NCBI RefSeq assembly: GCF_046054195.1
Contig: NZ_JBEQCS010000018.1
Span: 32,202 to 96,201 of the forward strand
Direction of reading: 5' to 3'
Source: Celerinatantimonas sp046054195
Lineage (GTDB): Bacteria > Pseudomonadota > Gammaproteobacteria > Enterobacterales > Celerinatantimonadaceae
Length of the DNA: 64,000 bases
Position numbers and translations under genes: made by a program. Within the stretch, counting starts at the first letter, position 1; the number at the start of each line of letters is the position of its first letter. Shown one piece after another: positions 1 to 8,912 of the stretch. Below the pieces are notes generated by a model. It did no database searches. It was given only the letters and a program-made list of their open reading frames with translations, and was not told the origin of the DNA.

Positions 1-442
1 CAATCACTTTGACGTTGTGGCGAGTGGCGTTATTTAAAACCTGCTCAATATTATCTTTATCTGGATAGGTGATGAATAGTCCGCGGGAGCGACGATAAAT
101 ATTTGAAAATTGCTCGCATGCTAGTCCTACCGTTGGTGTGTAGATGATTGGCATCATTTCAACGATATTCTCTGTGACTAATCGATAGAAGAGCGTCTCG
201 TTGGTGTCTTGAATATTGCGCAGAAAAATGTGTTTATTCATATCGCTACGAAAACTGCGATACTGCTCTAACGCTCGCTGGGTTTGTTCTTCAATGGTTT
301 CAATTGCCTGTGGAATTAGCCCGGTGAGGTTAAAATCACTGCGTTCTTGTTGTGTAAACGCGTTACCTTTATTTAAAAGTGGCGTTTCAAGTAACGCGGG
401 GCCTGCATAAGGGATATATAACGGACGTTTATTATTTTGCAT
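1..442 (-). CDS. maeA: NAD-dependent malic enzyme, N-terminal part (cut by window edge)
   Basis: This is the first 147 codons of a gene read leftwards off the window. The ATG is at 442-440 with a GGGAAG-type ribosome site about 9 nt upstream. The product converts malate to pyruvate and CO2 with NAD in the cytoplasm. The N-terminus (RPLYIPYAGPALLETPLLNKG) and the block PIIYTPTVGLACEQF at residues 98-112 are diagnostic of the SfcA/MaeA family. Y101 corresponds to the catalytic tyrosine of malic enzymes. The Rossmann domain lies beyond the edge. The gene starts only 23 bp after the stop of the response-regulator gene and may share its transcript, although maeA is usually transcribed alone. The family is certain; completeness of the gene cannot be judged. 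Confidence 0.93.
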   Translation of the reverse strand, partial: MQNNKRPLYIPYAGPALLETPLLNKGNAFTQQERSDFNLTGLIPQAIETIEEQTQRALEQYRSFRSDMNKHIFLRNIQDTNETLFYRLVTENIVEMMPIIYTPTVGLACEQFSNIYRRSRGLFITYPDKDNIEQVLNNATRHNVKVI

Positions 443-465
443 AGCAATTTACTTCCCAAAATAAG

Positions 466-1305
466 TTATGTTTCTTGGCTATACCAAAGGGATAACTGCG
501 TGAGCATGTTCAGCAATAGCTCCCGATTATTTTCTTTAAGCTGGGCTGCGCGAGTAGGGGACTCATCCCGACAACGGTTGCCCAGAGCTGTTTTATTTAC
601 ATCAATGAGATCTGATGGTTCTGCCTTGGCATCACCTAACTTATGAATAATTGTTTTAATAAGCTGTTCTATTTGCTTACGTTTATCACTGCTATTTGTT
701 GAGTCAGTATAGACGGTGATGAGCTCTTGTTGGTTCTTACAAAGGCTCATAAAGAGATCTGGATCGGTATTTCGAAGTGGCCTGTCATCTTCAGAATCAT
801 CACTTAAATAATAATTGTTATGTGATTCAGTTTGTTGCTCTGTTTCTTGGCCGCTTACGACAGGGCGATTGGCTCGGGCAATGGCATATTGAATTGTTTT
901 GATTAATAAGTCGGCGTTGGTAACTTGGCTTTTGCTGATATAATCCTCTGCGCCCATAGATATGGCTTGTAGCCCGAGGGTATCTCGTTCAAACCCAGTT
1001 AAAACAATAATGGGTGTACTTGGGTATAATTTTAAGGTCTGTTGCAGCGAGTCAAGCCCCTGCGAATCAGGTAAGTTTAGATCCAGTAACACGATATCAA
1101 AGTGCGGATGCGATGGCTCTTTTGCTAATTGCTCAGCTTTTGCCATGCTGGGGACCTGAGTCAGGTGATAGTATGTTTCATTTGCCTGTTCAAGAACTTC
1201 TCGTACCAACATCTGATCGGCCATACTGTCTTCTATATGAAGCAATTGATAACGATGGGTTGAATGTTCAAACCAGTCATCACAGTTAGATGCGTTATCG
1301 TTCAT
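466..1305 (-). CDS. Response regulator: receiver domain plus uncharacterised C-terminal helical domain
   Basis: A 279-residue cytoplasmic response regulator. The receiver domain spans residues 20-145, with acidic pair E25-D26, phosphoacceptor D75 (in IVLLDLNLPD), T103 and K125 all in place, so it should be phosphorylated. Residues 145-180 look like a polar linker. Residues 180-279 contain no HTH, GGDEF, EAL, HD-GYP or PP2C motif. The helical pattern there, with an EPSDLIDVNKTAL segment near 227-239 and a closing LLLNMLTQLSLWY, resembles by eye the four-helix domains of the RsbU-N/KaiA-C type; this is inference. The gene lies 15 bp downstream of the histidine kinase gene, its obvious partner. 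Output is therefore probably protein-protein contact, not DNA binding. Confidence 0.85.
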   Translation of the reverse strand: MNDNASNCDDWFEHSTHRYQLLHIEDSMADQMLVREVLEQANETYYHLTQVPSMAKAEQLAKEPSHPHFDIVLLDLNLPDSQGLDSLQQTLKLYPSTPIIVLTGFERDTLGLQAISMGAEDYISKSQVTNADLLIKTIQYAIARANRPVVSGQETEQQTESHNNYYLSDDSEDDRPLRNTDPDLFMSLCKNQQELITVYTDSTNSSDKRKQIEQLIKTIIHKLGDAKAEPSDLIDVNKTALGNRCRDESPTRAAQLKENNRELLLNMLTQLSLWYSQET

Positions 1306-1320
1306 TGTTGCCTCACTATT

Positions 1321-3189
1321 TTATGAGTTAAACCCATCATCGGTATCATCTGAAATTTGATGTTTGGGTAAGGTAATTATAAACGTCGTTCCTTTGTCTG
1401 GCTCAGAGTCTAGTTCGATTTTCCCATGATGGTTTTCTACGATAGTTTTGCAAATGGCCAGCCCTATGCCAGTTCCTGGATATTGATCGCTTTGATTGAG
1501 TTTACGGAAAATATCGAAAATTTCTTGTTGATGTTCTTTGGCAATGCCAATGCCATTATCTTTGACTTGAATTTGCCAATTTTGTTCTTGTTCGGCGGCG
1601 CTAATGGTGATTGTTGCTGTTTGCTCGGGTTGAGTAAATTTAAGCGCATTGGTTAGTAGATTCAAAAAAAGCTGATAAAGCTGTCGTTGATCACCTAAAA
1701 CGGTTGGTAATGGTGAGGCGTAATCAATTTGCGCATTCTTTTCTGCTATCCGCTCACTAAGATCGGCACTTATCTTCTCAAAGACTTGTTTTAGTGCCAC
1801 CTCATGAAATTCACGAGGTTTGGCTTGAGCGCGCGAATAGTGCAGAAGGTCAAAAATTAGATTTCGCATTCGAGCTGTCGCGTCACTGATGTAAAACAGA
1901 TATTGTTGTGCTTTGTCATCGAGCTGTTCTTGATAACGTTTGGTAAATAAGTCCACATAACTGGCTATTACGCGCAGTGGCTCTTGCAAATCGTGCGAGG
2001 CTATATAGGCAAATTGCTCAAGAGATCGATTGGATTTCTCAAGTGCCACCATCGTGCTTTGTTGTTTTTGCTGTAAATGAACAATTGCAAAGTATTGCTG
2101 GTCGATTTTTTTGCAGCGTTTGTAGTCAAGCCACGCAAAACCAACCATCACCACAGTGATAAATGCTCCGCCAAGTAACCACTGGTAAAACAGATGGTTA
2201 AATATCTGCTGGTTGTTGGCTTGAACCTGTTGAGCGGACAGATAAGAGATGACATAAAAGCGGTTAAAATCGGATTTTAAGTGGCGAGTACAAAGCTCAA
2301 TGAGACGCTTTTTGATATTCACTTCTTCAAAGGTCAGCATCTCTAACGGTTGAGCATTACGAGTATTGGCATCACATAGCTGCTCCCATAACGAAGGATA
2401 TAGAGTGGCTAGGTTTTGTTTAGCCCTTTCGGCTATCTGCCAGCCCCATTCATCTTCCTCTCTCGGGCCTTTGATAAAATAACCTGCTGAGTTAGCAACC
2501 CACAGGGGAACATCTGTGCTGGCACTTAGCTTTCTTAATTGGGTCAGAATATTTGAGCCATCACAGTTAAGAATTAAGAATACTTTATGACCATGAACAT
2601 CAAGGCCTAAGTTGATAACAAACCGATAAGTCGGCTGAAACGGACGCACAATTTTGTGATGTTCAATGTTTAAATCAAACCGAGATATATAAATCTCACC
2701 GGGAACCAGTGATGCTGAGTCCACGAAGTAGTCGCGGTGGGCTTTGTTTTGCAGTTGGTCGGCACTGATGATGCTGGCGTGCTCGTTATCGTCACTTTTA
2801 TCGATTCGAATCAACTCTTGCCCATTTTCATTTAAAATTCGGGCCTGCATGTAGATGCGATATTTGGTGGCGATAAACTGATATAGATCGGATGTTACTT
2901 GTGCTTTGGTCTCGCGTTGTTCTGGATTGGCTAAAAAATCTTTAATACTGGATAATTTCGCCAAATAACGCACATCATCTAATGAGGATGAAAAATGGCC
3001 AACCAGAATATCTCGGCCTGATTTAACCGCTTGGTGTTGTTCTCCAATCGTTTTAATGCGAAATGTTTTAACCTCTGAGCTATAAAGCAAATATTCAACG
3101 GTGCCGACAAATGCTAATAAAATTAGCCAAATAGCAATAATTTTTAAAAACCATAATTTGTAGTTAAATAAAGACTGTTTAGCGTCCAT
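1321..3189 (-). CDS. Membrane sensor histidine kinase with periplasmic Cache-like sensor
   Basis: A 622-residue inner-membrane kinase. TM1 is at about 14-35 and TM2 at about 335-354; the roughly 300 residues between them form a periplasmic sensor. Its HRDYF, GEIYISRFDLN and RFVINLGLDVHG segments (151-200) are typical of Cache/PDC ligand-binding domains. The HisKA segment carries phosphoacceptor H399 in ASHDLQEPLRVIASY, the variant common in phytochrome-like kinases. The ATPase domain shows the N box NLLTNALKF (N514), DNGIGIA (544-550) and GTGIGLA (572-578), so it should be active. It has no receiver of its own. It sits 11 bp after the CheBR-GGDEF-EAL gene and 15 bp before the response-regulator gene, which suggests one signalling operon. 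The ligand is unknown. Confidence 0.92.
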   Translation of the reverse strand: MDAKQSLFNYKLWFLKIIAIWLILLAFVGTVEYLLYSSEVKTFRIKTIGEQHQAVKSGRDILVGHFSSSLDDVRYLAKLSSIKDFLANPEQRETKAQVTSDLYQFIATKYRIYMQARILNENGQELIRIDKSDDNEHASIISADQLQNKAHRDYFVDSASLVPGEIYISRFDLNIEHHKIVRPFQPTYRFVINLGLDVHGHKVFLILNCDGSNILTQLRKLSASTDVPLWVANSAGYFIKGPREEDEWGWQIAERAKQNLATLYPSLWEQLCDANTRNAQPLEMLTFEEVNIKKRLIELCTRHLKSDFNRFYVISYLSAQQVQANNQQIFNHLFYQWLLGGAFITVVMVGFAWLDYKRCKKIDQQYFAIVHLQQKQQSTMVALEKSNRSLEQFAYIASHDLQEPLRVIASYVDLFTKRYQEQLDDKAQQYLFYISDATARMRNLIFDLLHYSRAQAKPREFHEVALKQVFEKISADLSERIAEKNAQIDYASPLPTVLGDQRQLYQLFLNLLTNALKFTQPEQTATITISAAEQEQNWQIQVKDNGIGIAKEHQQEIFDIFRKLNQSDQYPGTGIGLAICKTIVENHHGKIELDSEPDKGTTFIITLPKHQISDDTDDGFNS

Positions 3190-3200
3190 ACTTGTCTCAA

Positions 3201-6200
3201 TTAGTGCAGAAATTTGCTATCTATTTCTTGCATCGTGACTGGTTTTGAAAACAGATAACCTTGCATGCGATCAACGCCAAGATGCTCCATTAATATGGCT
3301 TGTTCTTCTTTTTCAACGCCTTCTGCCACGACAATAGAGCCAATGCCATGAGCCATTTTTACCGTTCCTTCAACCAAGGCTTCATCACGTTTTTTAGCGT
3401 GAGCTTCGCTGACAAATTCCCGGTCAATTTTAATGATGTCCACTGGAAACTTGCGAATGTATGAGAGCGATGAATACCCAGTGCCAAAATCATCTAAGGC
3501 AATGAGCGCTCCTTTACTTTTCAGCCAGTTAATGTTTTTCAGAACCAGAACTGTATTGCCGATAAATACCGATTCGGTGACTTCTACGGTTAACAGCGAA
3601 AGGTCAACTTCGATGTTATTAAAGAGATCTTCAATATCAATATCGCGCAGTAGTTTGGCGCTGAAATTGACAGAGATTGGAATTTCATACTGGGCATGTT
3701 GTTTTAAAAAGTGTAGCTGTGCGACGACATCTTCTAGTACCAACCGGGTAATTGGTAGAATTAAGCCAATTTCTTCGGCATAAGGTATAAATTCATTCGG
3801 CGGCAAAATGCCCAATTTAGGATGTTGCCAGCGTACTAACGCTTCCATCCCCACCATTTGGCGTGTTTTCGACGCTAGAATCGGTTGATAGTAAACAATT
3901 AAATCGGTGTCTTTAATCGCTTGTCTAAGCTCTGCTTCCAAGCTGACACGAAGTGCTGCATCTTGGTTCATCTGTGGTTGGAAATAAGCAAAGCTGTGCC
4001 GCCCTGATGATTTGGCCTGATACATGGCGGCATCTGCATTACTGAGCAGTTCCGATGCTGCTAAACCATCTTGCGGATACACTGAAATACCAATAGATGC
4101 TGAGATAAATATGGTTTTGCCTTTGATGGTAAAGGCATGGTCGAGTTCTCGTAAAATGGATTGAGCAATGATTTCTGGGGCTTGGTCTCGGTGGTATTTG
4201 GGCATCAATAAAATAAACTCATCGCCGCCAAATCGGCTTAAGGTGTCTGATTTGCGAATGAGCTGAGAAATCCGCTGAGTGACTAAAACCAAAAGTTCAT
4301 CACCTGCTTCATGGCCTAATGAATCGTTTACCTCTTTAAATCTATCTAAATCGATGAACATCAATGTTAGGCTAGTTTGTTCTCTTTCAGCGTGTTTTAA
4401 CTCGGTATTGAGTCTGTCAATGAGCAAAGCCCGATTAGGCAGCCCCGTTAGTGTGTCAAAATTTGCTTGGCGGTAGATGGTTTCTTCAAAAGAGCGCCGC
4501 TCAGTGATATCGGTAAATACGACGGTATAGCGGCCTTCATCATCCGCGTGGGTTTTATTAAGCTCGGTAAGCTCAACCTCTAAGGTGACAAAATCATTGT
4601 GTGTCGTTTTGACATGCAGTTCGCCAAACCAATGATGATCGCTTTCAAGCGCTTGTATAATTTCATCGCTGAATACTTCTGTGCTGTTCACATTTGGAAA
4701 TAAATTGGGTTTGCGCCCAACTAAGTTTTCCTCGCTCATATTGAGTATTTTTAATGCCGAAGGGTTGGCGGTTAAAACCAATCCTTCATCATCAAGGATT
4801 AACATCCCATCACGAGTACTGTTGAAGACCTCCGATACCAACTGATTCTTTTTCGAAACAGGCAGGCTGGTTTTTTTATTTTTTAATACAATTAATGCAG
4901 CATATTTGCTATTGGTCTGTAGGGGTTCGGTGGTGATGATCACCTCTTCAAATTGGACCGTCGCTGATGGTTTGCGTTGTCGATTGTGGTAAATAAATTT
5001 TTTTCGGCTACTTTTGTTATCACGCAGTTGATGTTTCAGGTAGAGCCACTGCGCTTTGGTTAAAAAGCTTTCCGGACTTTCACCTTGGTATTGACTAAGC
5101 TCTTGATCACTGTGTGAGATCATTTGAATAGTGAGGTCTTGATCAATCCCTAAAATCAGGTCGCTACTTTGATCAACTAAAATATCAAATAAACTGTCTA
5201 GGCCAATATCTGGTACTTTTTGCTCAATCTCTTGGGTGATGTCATAGGTGATGCCAGATAGATACATGACCTCGCCATCTTTATTGGCTACCGGGAAGAT
5301 CCGAGACTCCAGCCAATGTTTAGCACCATCCAACGGATGAATAATCTGAAAACGAAATGACCACGGGGTTTTGTAACTACGCATATGTTCTTGGCGGTAG
5401 TGGCGAGCATCTTTGCTGGTCATGATTTTAAAGATATATTCGCTATCGCGAATCAACATGACCGGATCGAGCCCTAAGACTTGGTAACAGGCCGGGCTAA
5501 CATAGCGCATTCGGCCAAAGCTCGGTTCTTGGATCCATAAAATTTGAGCAGAACTTTGGGTAAAATCTTCAAACAGTTGGTTAATTTCTTTTAGTGCCGC
5601 TTCGTGAGCTTTTAAGTTGCTGATATCACTAAAAGTTAATACTGCGCCTAAAATATCTCCATTCTGGCTGCGATAGGGCTGAATACAAACTTGTAATTGA
5701 GAATGCCCATTGTCTATCTCCATATTTGGAACGCGTTTAGCTGAAATCACTCGCGCGATATTTTTGGTGATTGACTCAAGTGGTAAACGTAGCGATAAGG
5801 TCGAAAAATCTCGATTAATATCTGTCTCTAATATGCCGATAGTTCGCCCTGCAACGGCATTCACCCGTTTAATCCGAAACTCTAAATCCACTACGACAAT
5901 GGCCACTGATGCGGCATTTTGAATATTGATTAGATCGTCCAGCGCATCAGATAAACTGTGACTTTTAAGCCCCAGTTCGTCATTTACACTGGATAGTTCT
6001 TCATTGGTGGCTTGCAGCTCCTCATTGGAGGTCGCTAGCTCTTCATTTGATGCCTGAAGCTCCTCGCTTGATGATTGCAACTCTTCATTGAGCGATTGGA
6101 GCTCTTCATTTGAACTTTCTAACTGCTCTACCACATTTTGTAGATGCTCTCGAGTATTCGAGAGCTCCTCTTGCAAAATGGCTATCTGTTGTTCGCTGTA

Positions 6201-8069
6201 GTCATCGATTAACTCAGATTCGTTGGCTGGAATAAATTCCGGCTCTTTTGGGGGTTCAAATGAGATACTAATTGGTGATTCGGGATCTTTTGGATCTAGG
6301 CGATTGGCTCTGAGTTGATGGTGCTTTCTGTTATGGTGATAAACGGGGCTTAAAACTTCGCCGTTATGCTTATTGAGTTTGAAAAGTAATGCTCTGAGCT
6401 CAGCACGATTTTCTTGGGGTAATAAATTAAATATATCAAAATCAATTTTGCCTGAGGGGAAACTCAGATGCGAATTGAGCTCTCCATATGTTTCAATCAC
6501 TTGGTTATTTGTTGAAACTAAGACGCTGGGCGGGGCATATTTCTCAAGTAGATGTTTTTGTAATGCCGAGATGACCTCTTTTTTCTTTTTGACAATGTTT
6601 GGCATGGTTTGGAGTTGATAATGGGCGACACGGCTGATGCGGGACTTTGCAAAGTCATTACGGATAAAAAAACGCTCATTTTTAGCTTGAGTGAAATAGT
6701 CGCCATTTCCCGAGTAAGTTTCTGCAGAACCGAGAATTAACACACCATGTTCATTGAGAGCATAGTGAAAATTATTAAAAATATCCCTCTGAAGCTTGCT
6801 TTTAAAATAAATCATGACATTGCGACAGGAGATCAGATCCAGTTTTAAGAAGGGGGGATCTTTGATGAGGTCGTGCTTAGAAAAGATGGTCATTTCTTGT
6901 AATTTTCTGTCGATAACCATTTTTTCTGGATCGCTGTTGTCAAAATAATGTTCAACGAGCTGCGTAGGTAATTTGTCTGTGGTCTGCGGGCTGTATATGC
7001 CTTTTCGAGCAAAATTAACGGATTGTTCATCCAAATCGGAGGCAAAAATCTGAATGGGATATTCTTGGGTATTCCCATCGTTGATTTGATCCCACAGCAT
7101 GGCAATGCTGTATGCTTCTTCTCCGGTGGCACAACCTGGAACCCAAATACGTGTTTTTTCGCCGAGCTTTTTTTGTGCTTTGATATTTTTAAGGCATTTT
7201 TCCATGGTTTTAAAAGCATCTTTATCACGGAAAAATTCAGTGACACAAATCAGAAAAGCCCGAGCGAGATTTTCATATTCGTTATCATGCTGACGAACAT
7301 AGTGTAGATAGTCCTGTAGGTCATTGAGTTGTAATAGCGTCATGCGACGTTCACTTTGGCGGATAAGCGTCGCCGTTTTATAACCCGAAAAATCGATTTG
7401 GCAGTGGCGCCAAATTCCTTGTAAGAGTTGCTCTAACAATTGTTCCGGTTGGCCTTCTGCTGGTGGTTCTGGGGCTGAGACTTGGGTCCAATCAGCATGA
7501 ATTAACTCTTTTAATTTTCGCCCAATTTGAGCAGCTGGTAGAACTTGCTCAATATTTCCCCTGGTAATGGCAGCATCTGGCATAGAATCATATTCTGCTG
7601 TTTTAGGATCTTGGCAGATGGCGAGGCCTCCAGCATTTTGAATACTCACAATGCCTTTAGCGCCATCAGTGCCTGTTCCCGATAAAATAATTCCAATGCA
7701 GTGGTCTGGATATTCTCTGGCAATACTCTCAAAGAGAAGATTAATCGATGGTTTCGGAGAGGTTTTGCGAGTTGTTTTAATAAGCTCTAATTGTCCTTGC
7801 TTGAGCTCAATATCGTAATCAGGAGGGCAGATATAGATATGACCATTTTCAATAGATTGTGGCATTTCTACTTCGCTAACCACTAACGAAGTCTCTTTTT
7901 GTAATAACTCAGCCAGTAAGCTTTTATAGGTGGGAGATAAGTGTTGGGCGACAATAATTGCAGCATCAAGGTCAGCTGCAAGTTCACAAATAAGTTCCCG
8001 AAGCGCTGCTAAACCACCTGCTGACGCGCCAATTCCAACGACATATTCAGGGCTTTGTTGATTCGTCAA
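3201..8069 (-). CDS. CheB-CheR-PAS(x3-4)-GGDEF-EAL hybrid signalling protein
   Basis: A 1622-residue soluble fusion starting at TTG, with GGAG 6 nt upstream. Residues 5-190 are a CheB-type methylesterase domain without a receiver; the S16, H43, D135 triad is visible in IGASAGG, AQHLS and GTGTDG. Residues 210-475 are a CheR methyltransferase with SAM motif GCATGEEAYS (312-321). Residues 625-700 are a heptad coiled coil. PAS-like domains follow at about 705-820, 825-945, 955-1065 and 1080-1190. The GGDEF domain has GGDEF at 1281-1285 and the RxxD inhibitory site RKSD at 1272-1275. The EAL domain has EAL at 1409-1411 and DDFGTGYSS at 1526-1534. All catalytic signatures are intact, so both synthesis and breakdown of cyclic di-GMP are possible. 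No chemoreceptor gene is nearby. CheBR-PAS fused to a kinase is more familiar than this architecture. Confidence 0.93.
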   Translation of the reverse strand: MTNQQSPEYVVGIGASAGGLAALRELICELAADLDAAIIVAQHLSPTYKSLLAELLQKETSLVVSEVEMPQSIENGHIYICPPDYDIELKQGQLELIKTTRKTSPKPSINLLFESIAREYPDHCIGIILSGTGTDGAKGIVSIQNAGGLAICQDPKTAEYDSMPDAAITRGNIEQVLPAAQIGRKLKELIHADWTQVSAPEPPAEGQPEQLLEQLLQGIWRHCQIDFSGYKTATLIRQSERRMTLLQLNDLQDYLHYVRQHDNEYENLARAFLICVTEFFRDKDAFKTMEKCLKNIKAQKKLGEKTRIWVPGCATGEEAYSIAMLWDQINDGNTQEYPIQIFASDLDEQSVNFARKGIYSPQTTDKLPTQLVEHYFDNSDPEKMVIDRKLQEMTIFSKHDLIKDPPFLKLDLISCRNVMIYFKSKLQRDIFNNFHYALNEHGVLILGSAETYSGNGDYFTQAKNERFFIRNDFAKSRISRVAHYQLQTMPNIVKKKKEVISALQKHLLEKYAPPSVLVSTNNQVIETYGELNSHLSFPSGKIDFDIFNLLPQENRAELRALLFKLNKHNGEVLSPVYHHNRKHHQLRANRLDPKDPESPISISFEPPKEPEFIPANESELIDDYSEQQIAILQEELSNTREHLQNVVEQLESSNEELQSLNEELQSSSEELQASNEELATSNEELQATNEELSSVNDELGLKSHSLSDALDDLINIQNAASVAIVVVDLEFRIKRVNAVAGRTIGILETDINRDFSTLSLRLPLESITKNIARVISAKRVPNMEIDNGHSQLQVCIQPYRSQNGDILGAVLTFSDISNLKAHEAALKEINQLFEDFTQSSAQILWIQEPSFGRMRYVSPACYQVLGLDPVMLIRDSEYIFKIMTSKDARHYRQEHMRSYKTPWSFRFQIIHPLDGAKHWLESRIFPVANKDGEVMYLSGITYDITQEIEQKVPDIGLDSLFDILVDQSSDLILGIDQDLTIQMISHSDQELSQYQGESPESFLTKAQWLYLKHQLRDNKSSRKKFIYHNRQRKPSATVQFEEVIITTEPLQTNSKYAALIVLKNKKTSLPVSKKNQLVSEVFNSTRDGMLILDDEGLVLTANPSALKILNMSEENLVGRKPNLFPNVNSTEVFSDEIIQALESDHHWFGELHVKTTHNDFVTLEVELTELNKTHADDEGRYTVVFTDITERRSFEETIYRQANFDTLTGLPNRALLIDRLNTELKHAEREQTSLTLMFIDLDRFKEVNDSLGHEAGDELLVLVTQRISQLIRKSDTLSRFGGDEFILLMPKYHRDQAPEIIAQSILRELDHAFTIKGKTIFISASIGISVYPQDGLAASELLSNADAAMYQAKSSGRHSFAYFQPQMNQDAALRVSLEAELRQAIKDTDLIVYYQPILASKTRQMVGMEALVRWQHPKLGILPPNEFIPYAEEIGLILPITRLVLEDVVAQLHFLKQHAQYEIPISVNFSAKLLRDIDIEDLFNNIEVDLSLLTVEVTESVFIGNTVLVLKNINWLKSKGALIALDDFGTGYSSLSYIRKFPVDIIKIDREFVSEAHAKKRDEALVEGTVKMAHGIGSIVVAEGVEKEEQAILMEHLGVDRMQGYLFSKPVTMQEIDSKFLH
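5973..6113 (-). repeat. 21-bp coding repeat encoding S-N-E-E-L heptads
   Basis: Inside the CheBR fusion gene about seven imperfect 21-bp units encode successive heptads of the form S-N-E-E-L-Q-x (residues 653-699). Leucine and acidic positions recur every seven residues, giving a regular coiled coil between CheR and the first PAS domain. Similar heptads are known in CheB-CheR-PAS proteins. The DNA is a likely place for replication slippage in whole heptads without a frameshift. Confidence 0.85.
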
Positions 8070-8312
8070 TCTGCACTCCTTTGGCTTAAGTCAAAGACAG
8101 GTACAAGCATGAGTAAGACCCAAGGACAACACTAACGGATGCTTTTTTGCCTTTATTCACTGTTTTTATAATCAAATGCGCTTGGATTGGGGGTTAAACC
8201 TGCTAGATGAGCGCATAAGTAAGTGATTGCTTTAAATTAAGATGAGTATAGATGGCAGTGGTTTGTTTAGCCAAAAATGAGCTAGAAGTTAAATCTCAAA
8301 TGAAGGTCTGGA

Positions 8313-8340
8313 TAAAATAAAGGGCGCTAGATAGCGCCCC
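8313..8340 (-). terminator. Rho-independent terminator of yggS-proC-yggT
   Basis: A perfect 8-bp stem, GGGCGCTA (8322-8329) with TAGCGCCC (8332-8339), is followed on the minus strand by TTTATTTTAT. It lies 7 bp past the yggT stop codon. Confidence 0.88.
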
Positions 8341-8346
8341 GAGCTC

Positions 8347-8895
8347 TTAGACAAGGTTCCAATAAGGAATGTGTGTGGCAAAGAGAATATTAATGAAATT
8401 AAGTAAAATAAACACCACTAAAACCGATAAATCTAAACCGCCCATCACTGGAATAATTCGGCGAATAGGGGCAAGCAATGGTTCTGTTAACTGCAGCATC
8501 ACATATTCAACAGGGCTGCGTCCTTGACTTACCCAACTTAAAATAGCCCTAATCAATAAGATCCAGAATAGTAGAAGTCCAAATTTTTTTATTACTGTTA
8601 ACAGAGTAAACCAAGGAATCCAATGTAAATACATTGTTCCCGTTTGGATATATAATATCAAAGATATTTTTATTGCACTGACAATGAATGCAAAGACAAT
8701 TCCTGCCCAGTCTACTCCTGCATAACCAGGAAGCATTCTTCTTAGAGGCCTCAAAAATGGATTAGTGATTCTGACTACAAATTGGCTGAATGGGTTGTAA
8801 AAATCAGCTCGGGCAAGTTGCAACCAGACTCTTAAAATCACGACCATCAGATACAGGTCAAATACAGTTTTGATTAAGTAGGTTAAAGCCATCAT
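8347..8895 (-). CDS. yggT: YggT family integral membrane protein
   Basis: A 182-residue inner-membrane protein made of two homologous YGGT halves. Each half has a hydrophobic segment followed by an NPF(L/S)-like or EPLLAPIRR-type motif: NPFLRPLRRMLPGYAGVDW near 46-64 and EPLLAPIRRIIPVMGGLDLS near 137-156. Four or more transmembrane segments are expected. The family is linked by genetics to osmotic or ion homeostasis in some bacteria, but its biochemical role is unsettled. It is the last gene of yggS-proC-yggT, 17 bp after proC, and is followed at once by a terminator. ATG at 8895 or 8892 are both possible starts. Confidence 0.9.
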   Translation of the reverse strand: MMALTYLIKTVFDLYLMVVILRVWLQLARADFYNPFSQFVVRITNPFLRPLRRMLPGYAGVDWAGIVFAFIVSAIKISLILYIQTGTMYLHWIPWFTLLTVIKKFGLLLFWILLIRAILSWVSQGRSPVEYVMLQLTEPLLAPIRRIIPVMGGLDLSVLVVFILLNFINILFATHIPYWNLV

Positions 8896-8912
8896 AAAGT
8901 TATCTGTTCTCG

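Noticed and set aside
5973..6113. Short regularly spaced repeats that might suggest a CRISPR or satellite
   Set aside because: Period is exactly 21 bp, no spacers, and the units are in frame as coiled-coil heptads.
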